The position numbers and the translations under genes were made by a program. The notes under the pieces are model-generated. The model saw only the letters and a list, made by a program, of their open reading frames with translations, did not search any database and had not been told where the DNA came from. Shown here piece after piece: positions 11,797 to 25,900 of a stretch of 64,000 nucleotides of DNA (position 1 is the stretch's first letter; each line of letters opens with the position of its first letter). The stretch comes from Camarhynchus parvulus (lineage: Eukaryota; Chordata; Aves; Passeriformes; Thraupidae): positions 61,910,965 to 61,974,964 of the forward strand of contig NC_044572.1 of assembly GCF_901933205.1 (NCBI RefSeq). The letters are read 5' to 3'.

Positions 11797-14700
11797 GGCA
11801 GCATGCCCCAGCTACAGTCCCACTCCCATGGCAGGGGGTGAGCTTGTGAGAGCTGCCAGAGCTGACAGCAACCTGAAAGAGGCAGAGGTCCTCTTGGCAG
11901 ACCTGTGCTTTGTGCCTTAAAGCTGCACAAACTTGACCAGCTAAACTGAGTCCCTTCTCCCTTCTTTGCTAACACTGCCCAGGTTCCTTCCTTCACTGCA
12001 CCAAGTTTCTACAGACCAAGAGAAAACATAGCAAAGTGAAAACAGGGAGCTCTTTCATACAGTCTAAGTGTGTTTCTCCTTCCCTGTTAAGGCTGCTCTC
12101 CTCTCTGCTAAAGCTGCTCCTTCAAAACACACTCTGACCTTTGATGTCTCAGCCAGATCCAGTTAGTCTGCTGCTGTAGCCATCACTCTGGCAGTTCAGA
12201 GAGCCCCATTTCACTCAGAGGCTTCAATTTCACTCTCTCTTTTTTCCTAGCATTTATTCCAGCCTGCTGCAGAACTACCCCACTGATATTTGCTAGCAGC
12301 AGCCAACCTTCAGCCTCACCAGCCTTCTATCCAACCCAACAGCAGTTCCAGGGAAAACCTCACAGGCAGCAGAAGGGACTCCTTGGCATTTCCAGACCCT
12401 TCAGAGCCCACACCAAGAAGAAAATAAAGACTTGAGCAGGAAAAGCATAACTCTGTTTTCTGGTGCCCACTCCAAGATAAATGATATTAATTTTCTAAAA
12501 GGCAAAGCACTGGCTGTCATCATCAGCTGTATTTACCACCTGCTGGGAAGGTCACCCCCTGGCCCTGCCACAGTGGCTGCTTCTGCAGTTCCAGAGCACT
12601 CATGCAGCTTTGGCTCTGAAATGACACTCAGCTGAAACCTCTGCATTAGTGCTCTGCTTTGTCCCATGGGGACAGCAGCTGCCTGGCAGAGGGGCAAGAA
12701 CATCAGCGCTTTCCCTTAATCCTACCCCTTCCCATTGCCTTGGGTCACTCCTGCAGAAAGGGGAAGAAGCAGCAAAGAAAAGTACCTAGAAAGCCCTTCA
12801 GTGCACAGATTGTTCCCAGACTTGTAAAGGCTCTGTTCCTGCAAGTAATAGTGAAATTTTCCATACAGAGAAGTGTCTGAAGCATTTCAGAGACATCCTT
12901 TAACTTCCATGAAAAGCAACACTGTTTTGCTCCCACAAAGCCTCACACATCACAGCTGAAGCTCACAGCAGTCCGTGGTAAAACCCTCATCCCAGTTAAT
13001 GGGAAGTTGCATCATCCCAGCCACACAAACCATGTTTGGATGCGTCAGATGTTGTGGCACTTGGAGAACATAACCTACTTCCTCTGGCTGAATTCTCTCT
13101 TATTTCCAGAGGAGCAACCGCTGCAGCACAGCCAGGCAGGGGAGCAGAGCTTGCACTCAGCTGTTCTGCAGGTCAGTATTTAACCTTCCCACTGCTGCAA
13201 AGGGGAAATTGCTGTCTATGGACCCTTGTAGGGCCAAACCTCACCAGTTTATTCCATTTCTATTCCCACCCTTGCTAGAGGTCTGATAAGAGAAATGGAC
13301 ACTATCTGGCAGCTTCCATGGCCCCATCCCTTCTTGCCCCTCTCTTCCCAGATTTGGGGAGTTGGCACTTGCTCAGCCAGAAGCCACGAGTGCCCCATTA
13401 TCCAGTCAGCAAGCCCACACACAGGCGTGATTCAATTTCCTCTGCAACCCCTCCAAGACCCTTGTTGTCACTGTGTAAAGCCCCCAGACTTGACCCAGCT
13501 GGGGCAGAGTGTGTGATCATGAGGTGAATCCACACCTCTGAGAAAAAGGGTATCCCACTTTCTGGAGCAGGAATGTGGTTCTGCAGTGTCTTGGCTTCAC
13601 CCATCCTTGAGGCCACACAAGGAAGATCTGTGGGGAAGTGAGGGAAGAGAACAGGGAGGCACAAGGACAAACACAGCTTCCCATTATTACTCAAGGATGC
13701 TCAAGTCAGGTACCTCCAAGACTTATGCAGCAGAACCCCATCTGCAGGGTCAAGTCAAAGATGTGCCCACCTGAAGCCCCAGTACAGGCTTGAAAAATTC
13801 CCCTAAAGGTATTGGAGAAGAAGATTAGGGACTGGTCAGCTCAGGGCTCTGTCCTACCCCAGTGCTGGATCTACTAGGCAAAAGGCACGATCTCATATGA
13901 CATCCCATGACAGCAGGGCAGAAGGGTCCCCACATGCCCCCCGTGGGTAGCTGTACCTCTCTTGTGCCCTGTGGAGCCAACACCAGCTCTGCAACACATG
14001 CAGGTCTCCATGGGGTCATTCATGCTGTGGTGTCCATCCAGGTGCCAGTCCCTCAGCTACCACTTTGAGAAACCCAGCTTCCAGACCCTCAACACCCACC
14101 TCCAACATCACTTGTGATTCCTCCAGGAGCATAAAGTCTGACAGTGTGCCCACATCAACTATTTCCCAGCAGAGACTGGGCAACATTAAAGGAAAAACAG
14201 CTAAATCACTCCATGAAATCAGCTGGCAAGAATCCTCCTTTTTGCATTTGAGTCGGACAATTATTGTAACCTGCTTTTTGTTTCCTGGCCCCTGTTTTGC
14301 CTGTTTGCCCACATAATCCCTCACTTGCAAGCTGTTTCCCTGCCATGACACAGGCAGGAGATTCAGAGCAAGGAGCACAGCCAACTACTGATGCCTCTGC
14401 ACAGCTTTTCTGGCAGCTCCCTTGCTTCCTGGGAGCAGAGATGATGTAGCACAACCTGCAGTAACATTCCAATGGTGGCTATGATGGACAAAGAAAACTT
14501 CAGAAGTGCAAGACAAATCTCTCTGACTCTCATCACTGTTTCCCTCTTACTCTCTTTCTCCCTTCCCACACTCACTTTCTCCTCTGCACAAAATCACTGG
14601 TGAGCAGCTGCTGTTCCTGCTCCTCTCTCACACATCACCTGCCCTGTACTCCTCAGGAATGCAAACAAAGTGGTGAGCTGGGTTTTACCTCAGGGCATTT

Positions 14701-17700
14701 GACTCTCAACGTTACTGCTTAGCCCAGAGATGCACTGAATGGATTTACTGTGGGTGCCACAACAGTAAATGGCAGAACCCTACATCCAAGGCAGTATTTG
14801 GTTTTTCTTTTTCCTCTCTTTCCTACCTTGGACTTGCACATCTTTCCCCCACTGTTTTCCCAAAGATGTAAGTGAAACACAAATGATACAGCATGAAACA
14901 GTGCAAATGGTTTCTAGTTAAACCCTGATTAAAAATAAATGGTATCTTTGCTTTTAGTACATTAGCATCCATTTTTTAAAACAAATCTTGGGGAGGAAGC
15001 TATTATACTTTGCTTGATGCAGTCCATAGAGTATAAATCTGTCTCTTCTTCCTCTGTCCTGCCAGGCCACGGGAATGCTGGAGTCCAGCAGCAATCCCAG
15101 CAGGCCCACAACAGTGCCAGCTTTACAGGAAGCTTTGGATGTGCAAAATCCCATAACAAGAGGCAGAGGGCACATCTTCAGCCAAAATCACTGTCATTTC
15201 AAAGAATGAGCCAGGGCTAAGGGGGACAAGGATGATGGTGACACATGATTTGCAAAGAACAAAACTTCATCTTCCCCCAGAAAATGCCTCCATCCTCCCC
15301 CAGCAAAGCAATGACCTACACAGCTTGAGTGCCTCATCACCCCTGGACTTCTCCAGGCCTCATCCAGCCAGGTATTATAGTTTCACATGCACTGGACCAC
15401 AACCGTGTTTGGGAAGAAACTGGTAACTTCAGGTATCCCAAGATCATTGCATGCATATAAATATCTAGTTAGATAATAGCAATTATATAAAATTATATGA
15501 TAGAATAATATAACTTATGAATAATAGGGCTTATAATAACACCTCCACTGCTGAGGTCATAAGCAATCCTGGTTGTCACTGGTGCTTATCCTTTCAGTGT
15601 GACCTCAGTTTAATGACAGCTGCAGACATGGACTGACACCAAACCCTGGCTCTGAGAGGGACTTGCCTTCCCAGAGGAGTGGGAGCAGGATTACTGAGCA
15701 CCTTGCTGCTCTTGTACAGATCAGCCTGGGGGAGAAGAGGTGAGCTGCAGATGCCTCCCTGCCAGGGTGTGGTGTGGGGCACACACTTCCCTCTAGGCCA
15801 CCATCACAGCCTGTGCCAGAAAGGCCCTTCTCTGTAGATATTAACAGCTGTAACATCCCCTATCCCACTCTGCACAGGCTCCAGAGTCTGCTGGAGTCAC
15901 TCAGGAGTGAAGGTGTTCACTTAGAAAAGCCACCAGTCTCGTTAAAATCAAGTCTCTCCTTGCCTCAGTAACTGGGTCTCCCCATGCCTCAGTAACACCC
16001 ACAATACATGGATCAGGACCAGGAGACACTAGGCGCTTAGGAAAAGAAGGGGGCACCACCCTCCACTCCCTTGGGTGGTGTCAGCAACAGATGAGGCTGC
16101 TGGAGGAAAGCAGGCAGGCATGCAATCCCACCAGTCTCTGTGCCCATTGCCATTCAGGGTTTTCCTCCTGCAGAGTTATCATTCCACAAAATTCATATCC
16201 AGGCACAAACTTGGCACAGAACACACTGGCAGCAATGGGACACACATGCACATGTAACACTAAGTACAACCATAAGCCCAGGCCTGGCACCATCAAAACC
16301 CAAGCCACAGCTGGGAAGAGTGACCAAAATCCTTAGAGGGATTATGAACCACCAGAAGCTTAGAATTAGGGGCTTGCTTTTAATTAACAAAGAAGTACAT
16401 GCTTGATTTTTGCTGAGTTACCCCCTGTTGTTTTCATACATGCTCTTTTCTTTGAATTCTTTTATTGATCCCATATGCCTCAACACTGGCAGCTGAACCA
16501 AGTCATCTTACAAAAATTAACAAAAATAATGTAGTCTTATATATTACTCCCATTATTTGTTCTCCAACACAGGCATTTGCCTTCCCCTACTTTGAAAGGG
16601 TTTTTCTATCTCTGCAGTCAGTTTTTTCCTCTATAATATTCACCTCCAGAGGGATTTGGAGTGGCTCAGAGGAAGGGTCTTGCCACACCAGGAGCTAGCT
16701 GCCAGGAAGCAAATGTGAGCAGAGCCCTGGAAGGCAGGAGAGACACTGGGGCAGCAGCAGCCAGGTATCCCCCAGGTCCCCAAACCTGCCTCCTCTTCCA
16801 GGCTCTTGGGGAACACCTTTCATATGCCCTGTTCAGGTCCCAGGCTGGGATTCAGGACGCTGGACAAAAATCTTCCACAGCCATGCCCATTCCCCTTGTG
16901 TTTCCTCTACAAACAGGTCTCACCTTAAGCACACAGATAGTTTTATTGGCTCATCTAAGGTGGGATTAGGGCATTGTTTAAAGAAGTCAACCCTTACATG
17001 GAGAAGAGAGGTGAAAGGGCCAAATTCATGACAAAACTTTCCCTTCATCTCACTGTCCAAGCTCCCTACAAGTGATGAAGGGGTCCAAGCCAAGCTCTGT
17101 GCAGCAGCACAGCCCTGTAAGGAGACACATTTACCACCTCTCACAGTGCTCAGGCAGAGTGATCCTCTGGAGTGGCCATACCAGGCACCAATTCAAATAA
17201 ATACATAACAGCATGAACAGCTGTGCCACTTGTCTGCAGGGAACAGGCAGAAAGAAAACCCACAAGCATCACAGTCGAAGGACAGGACATTATGGGAAAT
17301 CGCTCATCTTCATAAATAGAATTAGTGAGAGGGTCATAGCTACAGGCTGAACTTTAACCAGGACACCTTTGGCTAACTAGTGAAGTGTCTTTTCCTCCAA
17401 AAGCTATCTGCAATACAGACTAAAGCCTTTAATTAAACACTTTCACCATACCAAATGTTATACATTTGGTGGAAGAGAGAAAAGTTTTTTTACAGCCACC
17501 CCAAACCTCCACTCTGTCTACCAGACTTCTCCTGCAGCCAAGAGCCCTAGACCACACATAGGGATGATGTGAAGGCAACATAGCTCAGAGGTGGTAGGCA
17601 TGAGTGTAAAACCCAGCCAACCCACCACTACTACAAGCACTCTTCTGGTTTCTGAGCCACCAGAGATTTATCAGGCCCTGCTGCACTTTCTCACCCAGCC

Positions 17701-18327
17701 AAGAGGGACTCAGGTCTGGCTGAAGCCCAGAACATCCCTGTTACCACTGTGAAACCACTGCCCCTGAGGAGCCACAAACTGCTCCCTGCTGAACCTCATG
17801 ATGACACAGGCTGGAGGCCGCAGGGCATGCCACATTTTAGTTGTTTGTAGTCATAGCCTGAGCAAAGCCAGCAGTCTCCTATCCATTCTGATTGCATTTT
17901 TAAAATGACACTACCTCACTTGGTGGCACTGGCACTACGACACTGCTCACTCCAGCTGACTTTGGTAGCAGACATGCCACTAGGCTTCTCCAGCTGAAAG
18001 ATCATCGGGAACGCCATCCCTTTCCAGGCAACGTATAGGTCAACAAAACTGAACACAGCTTAGCAGAAAACAGACTAATTCCCCTCTCCTGGCAATGCTG
18101 AGGGCAGAACAACAGAGCTTAGTCAAGATTCAGTATCCCAGGGAGTCAGATATCAATTCCTTGATCTTTCCCATGGTATATCTCACTGTACACTCTGACT
18201 GGGAATCCCAGGGAGACCAGAAAGAAAAACCTCCAAATGGGAGCAGGTACAGTTAAAAAAACCTCAAAGCTTTCTGAAGAGACATTCAGCTGAGCAAGGC
18301 TCAAGGTCCTGAATTATGTCCTCTGCT
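11797..18327. other. Intergenic sequence, no gene recognised
   Basis: Moderate GC with many short frames on both strands and no family resemblance. It contains a pyrimidine-rich stretch at about 14514-14582 and an AT-rich patch at about 15450-15540. No complete mobile element recognised. Confidence 0.65.
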
Positions 18328-18333
18328 ATCCAG

Positions 18334-18718
18334 TGTCACAGACATCTTTTTATGAAAAAACCTTTCCTTAGGATTTTTCCTCCTGAGAAGCCGAGAGGCC
18401 TCAGGCACAAAATGTAAAAAATGGTTATCTGCTGCTGTGGAATGCAACAGGTGGATCTTTTATTGGCCCATCTTGGATGTTTATAATTAGTGGCCAATCA
18501 CAGCCCAGCTGGCTCAGACAGAGTCCAAGACAGCTGCCTTTGTTATCATTCCTTTCTATTCTTAGCTTAGCTAGCCTTCTGATGAAACCTTTTCTTCTAT
18601 TCTTTTAGTATAGTTTTAATGTAATATATATCATAAAATAATAAATCTAGCCTTCTGAAACATGGAGTGAAATCCTCATCTCTTCCCTCATCCTGGGACC
18701 CCTGTGAACACCATCACA
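18334..18718 (-). mobile_element. Solo LTR, ERVK-like family A, copy 2
   Basis: A 385-bp TG...CA element flanked by a perfect 6-bp duplication, ATCCAG at 18328-18333 and 18719-18724. On the minus strand it starts TGTGATGGTGTTCACAGGGG and contains GATTGGCC (CCAAT-box type) followed by CCAATAAAAG. On the plus strand there is also an AATAAA at 18640-18645, so orientation is not certain. No gag, pol or env sequence is attached. It appears younger than copy 1 because its duplication is intact. Confidence 0.92.
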
Positions 18719-18797
18719 ATCCAGAGCACTGCTTCTGGGCACTTCCACAGGGCACTCCCTGGAGTCCTCTTCCTAGGGCATGACCCACAGGCCCCCA

Positions 18798-18990
18798 TCC
18801 CACAAAATGGTTAGGGTTGTAAGGGTCCTTGAGGTCATCTAGTTCCAATCCCCTGCCACAGGCAGGGACAACTCCCAGTGGACCAGGTTACTCCAAGTCT
18901 CATCCAGCCCAGTCCTGAGCACTTCCATGGACAGAGCACCCACAACTTCTCTAGGCAACCCAACCAAGCAATAGGATGTTCAGACACACT
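18798..18990 (-). mobile_element. CR1 LINE fragment (3' part, reverse orientation)
   Basis: The plus strand carries 'gaggtcatctagttccaatc' then 'ccctgccacaggcagggaca', 'gaccaggtta' and 'cacaacttctctaggcaacc'. These are hallmark phrases of the reverse complement of the avian CR1 3' region. The fragment is 5'-truncated, as most CR1 copies are, and lies about 75 bp right of LTR A copy 2. The exact far end is uncertain. Confidence 0.85.
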
Positions 18991-19621
18991 CACATGGGTC
19001 AACCCAACAGCTGCCAGAGCAGCTTCCCCACTAGCTGGGGTGTCCAGGATGAGCAGGAGCTGCTGGAAGCAGCAGCAGCCTCTTACCTCTCACACCTGGG
19101 AACCACACACACTACCACAGGCACCGGCACCCACCTGGGCTTAAATACAAATTTTTTAGCCAAGACCCAGGAAAACACAATTATCTAGTAATTGGCCAGT
19201 CATCCAGGTTTCTCAAAGTCTGCGCTCTTAACACTGGTATGGATCTGAAGAAGGTGAGACTGTGAAATTACTGACTGTGCTTGATAATATGTTATGCTAA
19301 GAAAGGATCAGCATCAGGAAGGATTTTTCATTTCTTCACTACATTATCAAGAAAAAAGACATGGGGTGCTCTTGCTCAGAGGCTTCACCCCTCTGCAGAC
19401 ACTTTTTATAACCGCATTTTGAGAAATCTGAGATCCAGCAATTTTCTGCTTTTGGATAAAACACGAGCACATCTTCAGGAAGGTGAGGACACAGTTATTC
19501 TAGCATCCTGCTGAATTTTAAAGTGCACCTATTTCTGGGTACATTGCTCTCTAGCTCAGGTAGAGCTCAGATTAGGGAAAGGAATGACAATAAATGATTT
19601 AGGCTTTTTTTATATTGAATA
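18991..19621. other. Intergenic spacer between CR1 fragment and LTR
   Basis: No gene or repeat recognised. Only short open frames are present. Confidence 0.6.
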
Positions 19622-19627
19622 TCACAG

Positions 19628-19910
19628 TGTTGTCATACTATTGCAAAAGTTCCATACCTTCTCAGTGATTTCTCATGGGCAGCTCCTCACAGCACTAACT
19701 CCTTCATCTTCACAGCCCAGCCAACAAACTCCAGCTCTCTCCTCACCCACCTAACCCACTCTTTTATAGCACTCATCCTTATTAGACACAGCCATGGCCT
19801 GTTAAGGGCAGGCCTCTTCCTAATCTTTGATAATTAGTGCAGCTGCAACTCCTCAGGGGTGAGCTTACCTTCTGCGCTACCTTTATTTTCTTACATTCTA
19901 TCCCCCCACA
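19628..19910 (-). mobile_element. Solo LTR, ERVK-like family B, copy 2
   Basis: A 283-bp TG...CA element flanked by a perfect 6-bp duplication, TCACAG at 19622-19627 and 19911-19916. The minus strand starts TGTGGGGGGATAGAATG and has GCTATAAAAG (19770-19761) as TATA box. No internal retroviral sequence is present. It is about 900 bp from family A copy 2, so several retroviral insertions cluster within 18.3-19.9 kb. Confidence 0.92.
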
Positions 19911-19916
19911 TCACAG

Positions 19917-22900
19917 TACAGATTTGAAGCCTTGAGTTTGCCCATTGTACGTACACCTGTAAGACTCAGCATGGCAGTGGCTGCAGACATGGCTCACTAC
20001 AGAGGTGGTAACAAGGTACTCTCTGGGCTGAGAAACTCAGTATGAGATGCCCCATGCAAGAAGTAACCCACGGCTCCAAGTGGAAAGTGTTTCCTCTGAA
20101 ACATATAATTTTGTGGGTAGTATGGGATGTTGGTTTAGTTTTATTTTTGTTGTGGATTGCTGTGGGGTTTTGGATTTTTTGGTGGTTTTTATCCATGGAA
20201 AGCTCTGTAAAAGGCAAGCCTTTTTGTTCTAATTTTCCGTGATTTCTGGTTTCCCAAAACTAAGAAGTTTTCAGGCCAGAAAAGTTGTAGAACTTGAGAG
20301 AGAAAGAAGCTGCCAGGCAGGCACCAGGATCAAATGACATTGGGAAAAGTATTTGCAAGGGTAATCCTTCTGAGAGGCAGGCCATCACTGCCTACAGAGG
20401 AGGAAGGATTCCCAGGAGAAGTCATGGTCCTCACAGGAAAATGTGACAGAATGATGATGGGGTGGGTGGCAGCACCCACAGGATCACCCCAGAGCAAAAA
20501 TGGGAGACCAGGAAAGGTGTTTTAACAGGGTGATGTGGGTTGTGTTTGTCAAAGTGGAAGGATGGATCAGACTGTGGGTAGTGTAGAAGTGGGCGTGGGT
20601 GAGTGGATGGATGTGCACACACAGAAGAAGGTAAATGACATCTTATGTAATCTCAAAAAACATGGAGAGTTTAAAATTGAGGAATTTGGTTACAAATAAC
20701 TCTGGAATACAAAGCTTTTGAAGAAAATTAGTCTTCATGACAAGTGCAGGAGCTGGGAGGGGCAATTGCACCTTGAAGCTGGAATCAAATCAAAATTGAA
20801 TCCATCGAGTTTGTTTTTATTTTCCTTGCCAGAAGTTGTTTGGGTTGCTTAGACTAGTCTGATTTGGAATTTTAAATATTGGAAGCTCAGAAATGTGTAT
20901 CTTTTTTCTTGGAAAAGATTTGTTGGTGTTTTCTTCAAAGTTGCCAGGTGAGGAGCTGGCAGTTCACTCGTCTACCAGGTGGGAAGCCGGGCACTTTGCC
21001 CACCACTGGCAGCTGGTAGGCTGGCAGGGTACCAGGCACACGGGCTGCCAGCAGCTGGTGTCCATCACAAGTCTGACAGAATGGACACATTCCCATCAGA
21101 AAGCTGGTTCCTCAGCAATCAGCGAGATCCTCTGAAGGAAAAGTGCTGTGCTGGAAACCTTCAGTCTGCTGCAAGTCATCACCTTTGTTAATGTGTGGAC
21201 TGGTAAGTTGCTCCTGCTTTGTTGCACAAGACCAGAGCCTTGAACACACGCACACACATTAAAAAAAAAAAAAATTGCTGTGTTTAAGTGGAATAATATC
21301 AGTGCTGAATTTATTCTAAGCAAACTAGTGGGGGGAAAAATGTACATTCATCACCAAAATTTGAGCTGTAAGTGACAATGGCGGTATTCTCCTCAGCCTT
21401 CATCCTGAAAACATGTTCTCTGAGGCAAAACTATCAAGACCTTTCAGACAATGTATTGAGGTGAAAAGCCCCACAGATGACACATGGGGTTTTCAAGGAT
21501 GTGTCAGCCATTTGGAAAATCCTACCTTCAGATGCTCAGTAATTGTAGCTAAGCTAGAAATATTTAACAGTAAACATAGTCTTCGTGAGTGATGCTCAGA
21601 ACCACAGTTGTGATTGTCTCTTGTAAGCACTGCAGGATGCAGTGGGAGTGTGAGGAAACTTACAAGGAGCATGGATGTCTCAGAGTGCACAGCAGGATGT
21701 AGCTTTCTATCAGGTCCTTTGGAAACTCGGAGCAGGAGGCCCCGTTCTGCTGCAAGGACAGGCAGGGCTGAGGGAGCAAGTGAAGAGAAAGGGGGCTCTG
21801 AAGCAGCAGGCTTTGCTTTGTGCAGCCTGCCACATATCCCACATCCACTTCCTGGGGTAGCTCCAGCTCCTGGTAGCTCCCAAGCCGAGTCTCCACCAGA
21901 CTTTGCAGAGGAGTAGATCTTTAGTAATGCTGCACCCCACCTACAGAGAGCAACCACCACTGCTGTCTGCACACCCTGCATTAGCTCCCAGGGCTAATCC
22001 AGAGCCTGCCCCACACTCTTTAAAAGGATTTTAATGTCAATTATTCTTGAGAAAGTAAATAACAGTCCAGACTCTCGATTCAAGCTTTTTTACCTTCTTT
22101 TATCCTCAAAATTTCCATTAAGCACATCCAATGTATTCAAATTCTTTCCATAAATTTTCTATGTTATCTTTTTAAAGGCAGTTGAAGATTACAACAAAAT
22201 CAGACGATGTCTTTACACTGATTTTTTAATGTTGCACATATTGCATTTTATAACATCAGAAGAAAAAAACCCCAAAGTAAACCTTAAAGACAGAAAATAA
22301 ATATAATTTTTATGAATATATGCAGAGAAAGTGCAAAAAACTGCATCTGTAAAACATTTAAATGCTGAATCATACCACAAAAAAAAAAATTTACAAAAGC
22401 ATTCATTTCTTTATACATGTCAGCTTTCTTCTTATAAACACAAAAATATTTTAACAAATCTTACAAAGATCAAACCCTTTTGCCCTTCACCAGAAGAAAA
22501 GTGGTGAAGAAAGTGTATTACCTGGAGGAAAAGAAAAAACCCAAAAAACCAGATAAACAGAAGGTAAAATCTGCGAGGGGCAGGACAGGGGTCTGTGGCT
22601 GCTGCTGGTTCACACCATGCACACAAACACATCCAGTGTCAGACCTGGACACTTCCATGTACGCACATTTTAAACATAGGCTTTTTTCAGAAATAAGCAG
22701 CAATGCTGGGGCAGTCACAAGAGCTCTCACACAGTGACCCTTGGTGCCTGTGATGCCAATACCAGGGTATGGAACAGTTCTGCTTCTCTTCATCCCCAAG
22801 CCTTGCTCATTAGGGAAAAGTAAATGATCAGACCATCTGAGCCCCAAACAGCTCATGTGAACTGAAGCTTCTGTGAAAGTGGACCAGGACAGCAGCGATA

Positions 22901-25900
22901 GACTTGGAAAATGAACACATTTGCTCCAGGTTCTGGGATGTTTTGGAGGTGGGCAGGTAGCTATGGAAAGGGCTTGAGACAGGGCCCTGATGAAGATCCA
23001 GGATACACTCAAACATGGTGAGACAGCCCAGCACAACAGGTGCCGTAGAGCTGGTGACACTGAAAGCCTCACCTGGCCAAGTCCCTTGTGCACCACATCC
23101 ACCAAACCCTGTATGGGCCCCAGGAAGCTGAAAAGCTCAGGCACCTTCTGGAAATTTAAGCAACTCACTGCACATGTGCTGCAGCTTCGTACATTCAACC
23201 TGTCTGGGATCTCCTGGCACGTGGCCACCAGAAGCTGCAGCTTCTGTCTGGACATCCAGAAGGCATAAGCAAATTACTGACATCCTTAATTTTCATCCAA
23301 GAAAAGATAAAGTTTCTTGGGAAGAAGGGAGAAGAATGAGGTTGTGTCCTCAAAAGAGCTGGTGGACCTTGTCAATCAGTATCATCTTTTATAGCTCAGA
23401 TTGTGATGGTTAATAAAATTAATTGCTAGGAAATCACCTTTCCTAACAACAGAGATTTGCTCGATTCAAACAACTAACTTGAAGGATCATAAAAAAACCC
23501 CCTCTGATATAACTACAAAATAGTAGGAAACATTTACTGTGGACTGCACCATATCACAGAAATTTACTTTGCAGGTGCACCATGACCTTCTCTACGGGAA
23601 GCAGAAAAGAAAAGCCTTCCAGTATGAATGCAATTAAAATAAATATCATATGATAACGGCAATAATACTTCATCCTTAGTATTTTATAATTACTAATTAT
23701 AATTATATTTGCATTGCATAAATTATAAAACAAATTATAAAACCACATTGGTTATGAGAAACTTGAGTGTCGTGACACAAGACAGACCTTTGGGCTTTGT
23801 GTTCAGCAACATCATTCACTTCTCACTTCATTACTTTGCTAACTAGAGTACAAATTAAAATGAGACTGAAGTTCTCCAGAGTCTTAGCAGTAAGTTAACC
23901 TTCCAGAAGACTGCAAGAACCAACTCTTGCTGTTCCAGGAAAGGTAAATTTTCACATCTTTATTTCGAGCCATGTAAATTATGATCTCATTCTACACACT
24001 CGTGTGAGAGATGCCTGACAACTGTTTTATAACTAGCGCACTCTGCTCAACTGCCTCAGCATATTTATAAGATTATCTTCCTGGGCAAGCGTACCCTAGA
24101 AAGCCTCCAGAGAGCTTGAATTTTTAAATTATGAATCTATACAAGATAAGTATTTTTATTTATATAATAAAAATATGTATAGAGGATATAGGGGTTTTGG
24201 GCTTTTTTTTTCCCCCCAGCACATTTCCAAAGAAGTCTGCTTAACAACAGAAGCATCTCCTCTGTGAAGCTCAAAAGCTGCATGGCTCCCTTATCTATTA
24301 GCTCTAACAAAGCAGCCCTTATTTAGGTGTTAAAAGAGAACTTCTTAAGTCTCAATAAGTTTATCTAAACAAGCCAAGTCTGGAATTTCTAACTTTGGTC
24401 AGGTAACTCAGCATCAAATTTCTTTTTAAAACCTGTGAGAAAATGGCTGGAAGATTTTTATCCTCATACAAAGAAATCTACTAGCTTTGCTCTAAGACTC
24501 TTTGGCCTGAAATACAGGATGAAAAATAAGATCATAAAAGGAATTGAGAAAGAATGACTAGGAGAAGGAGATTACAGTGCAAAACAGATTTCAAATTTTT
24601 AAAGCAGCAGGCACTAGAGCAAAACCACTCACTATTGTACCAAAGAATGGAGTTGCCAAAAATTTATTTTATTGTCCTATTGTGGAAATGCAGTTGTACC
24701 TGCCCACTTGTATTTATTTCTTCATGCAAATATGGAGGCAATATCCAGTTTCTCTCAGTTCATTCAAGTAAACTTTGTGTACATTTTAAATGTATCTTTG
24801 GACTTCATGCTGTGCTGCTGGACAGACAGCAACATGTAGCATTTAGCATCATTAAAGCACTAAGAAACATTCATTATTTTTTACCCCTTGTGCCCTTCTT
24901 TGGGATAAGCAACCCCATGCACCAAAAATAAACCATCACTTACTGAAGGGCAGCACTGAGCACCCACTATAGCTCTGGAATAAATACTGCAGAGATGCAC
25001 TTATGCTGTAGCATGACAAGTATCTTCTTTTTATTAAGAGATGGATTTGGGAGCAGGTATCATCGTGCTCATTTTAACACAAGGACATGGAATGCTGAAT
25101 GGGATCTTCAGCTGTATTTGACACAGATCCAGTGACTGATGGGAAATGATGTGATATGTGTCCATGGAGATTTGCGGCCAGATGCAGTACAAATCCAGGT
25201 TTCTAGCACTGGTCTCTTAAGTTTAGGAACTGACCTTTAAACGCCTAGAGCCCAATTTTCATAAGGTCTGAATGCCCCTGGTTCAGAAGGAATGGAGTAC
25301 TTTCCACTTCTGTTCTCCAAGAGAGACATCTGTGAATGCTCTCAATGTAACATTAAAGGCCCAAAACCCCCAAGGTGTCTCTCAGTTGTTAAAGGCCCAA
25401 GAACAAACTGGTGATGAGTCCAGGGTGGGCAATTTCTCCTGTGTGGTACCTGCACTGCCACAGGCCCGGGCTCTCCCCTGGCTGCTGCCCCCACACCAGC
25501 CACCTGCCACAAGGGCAAGAAGAGAGAGGGGAAGAGCAGAGAAGCCTGGTAGCTGGTGATGTGCACCACCTACATCGCACAGAGGGAGCTCAGGAGAGTG
25601 GATTTACAGATAACTTGATTAAGAAGAGTCAGGTGTAGTCAGAGTCCTGTCTTTTTTTGTTCTCCCTAATTATTACTAGTATTATTTGTCATGCTTTCAA
25701 TAAATCTTTTATAAAGTGACTTTAATGTTTCTTACAAAATTAAAAAACAAACCAAAGCAACACAAAGGCAAAAGCCAACACTGTAAAAAGATTCCTGCTA
25801 AAATATTTCCCTGGAAACTCTGTGAGCATAGCCAGCTGGTGCAAAATAGTTGCCTTCTGGAAAACAAAGCAACAGGGCTTTCCTGCTCCCAGCACTTCAG

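Noticed and set aside
9236..19910. The four LTRs considered as ends of one or two full-length proviruses
   Set aside because: Each LTR has its own 6-bp target duplication, pairs of the same family are more than 8 kb apart, and no gag, pol or env sequence lies between them.
21493..21981. 162-codon minus frame
   Set aside because: Overlapping frames open on both strands and no recognisable family; composition-driven.
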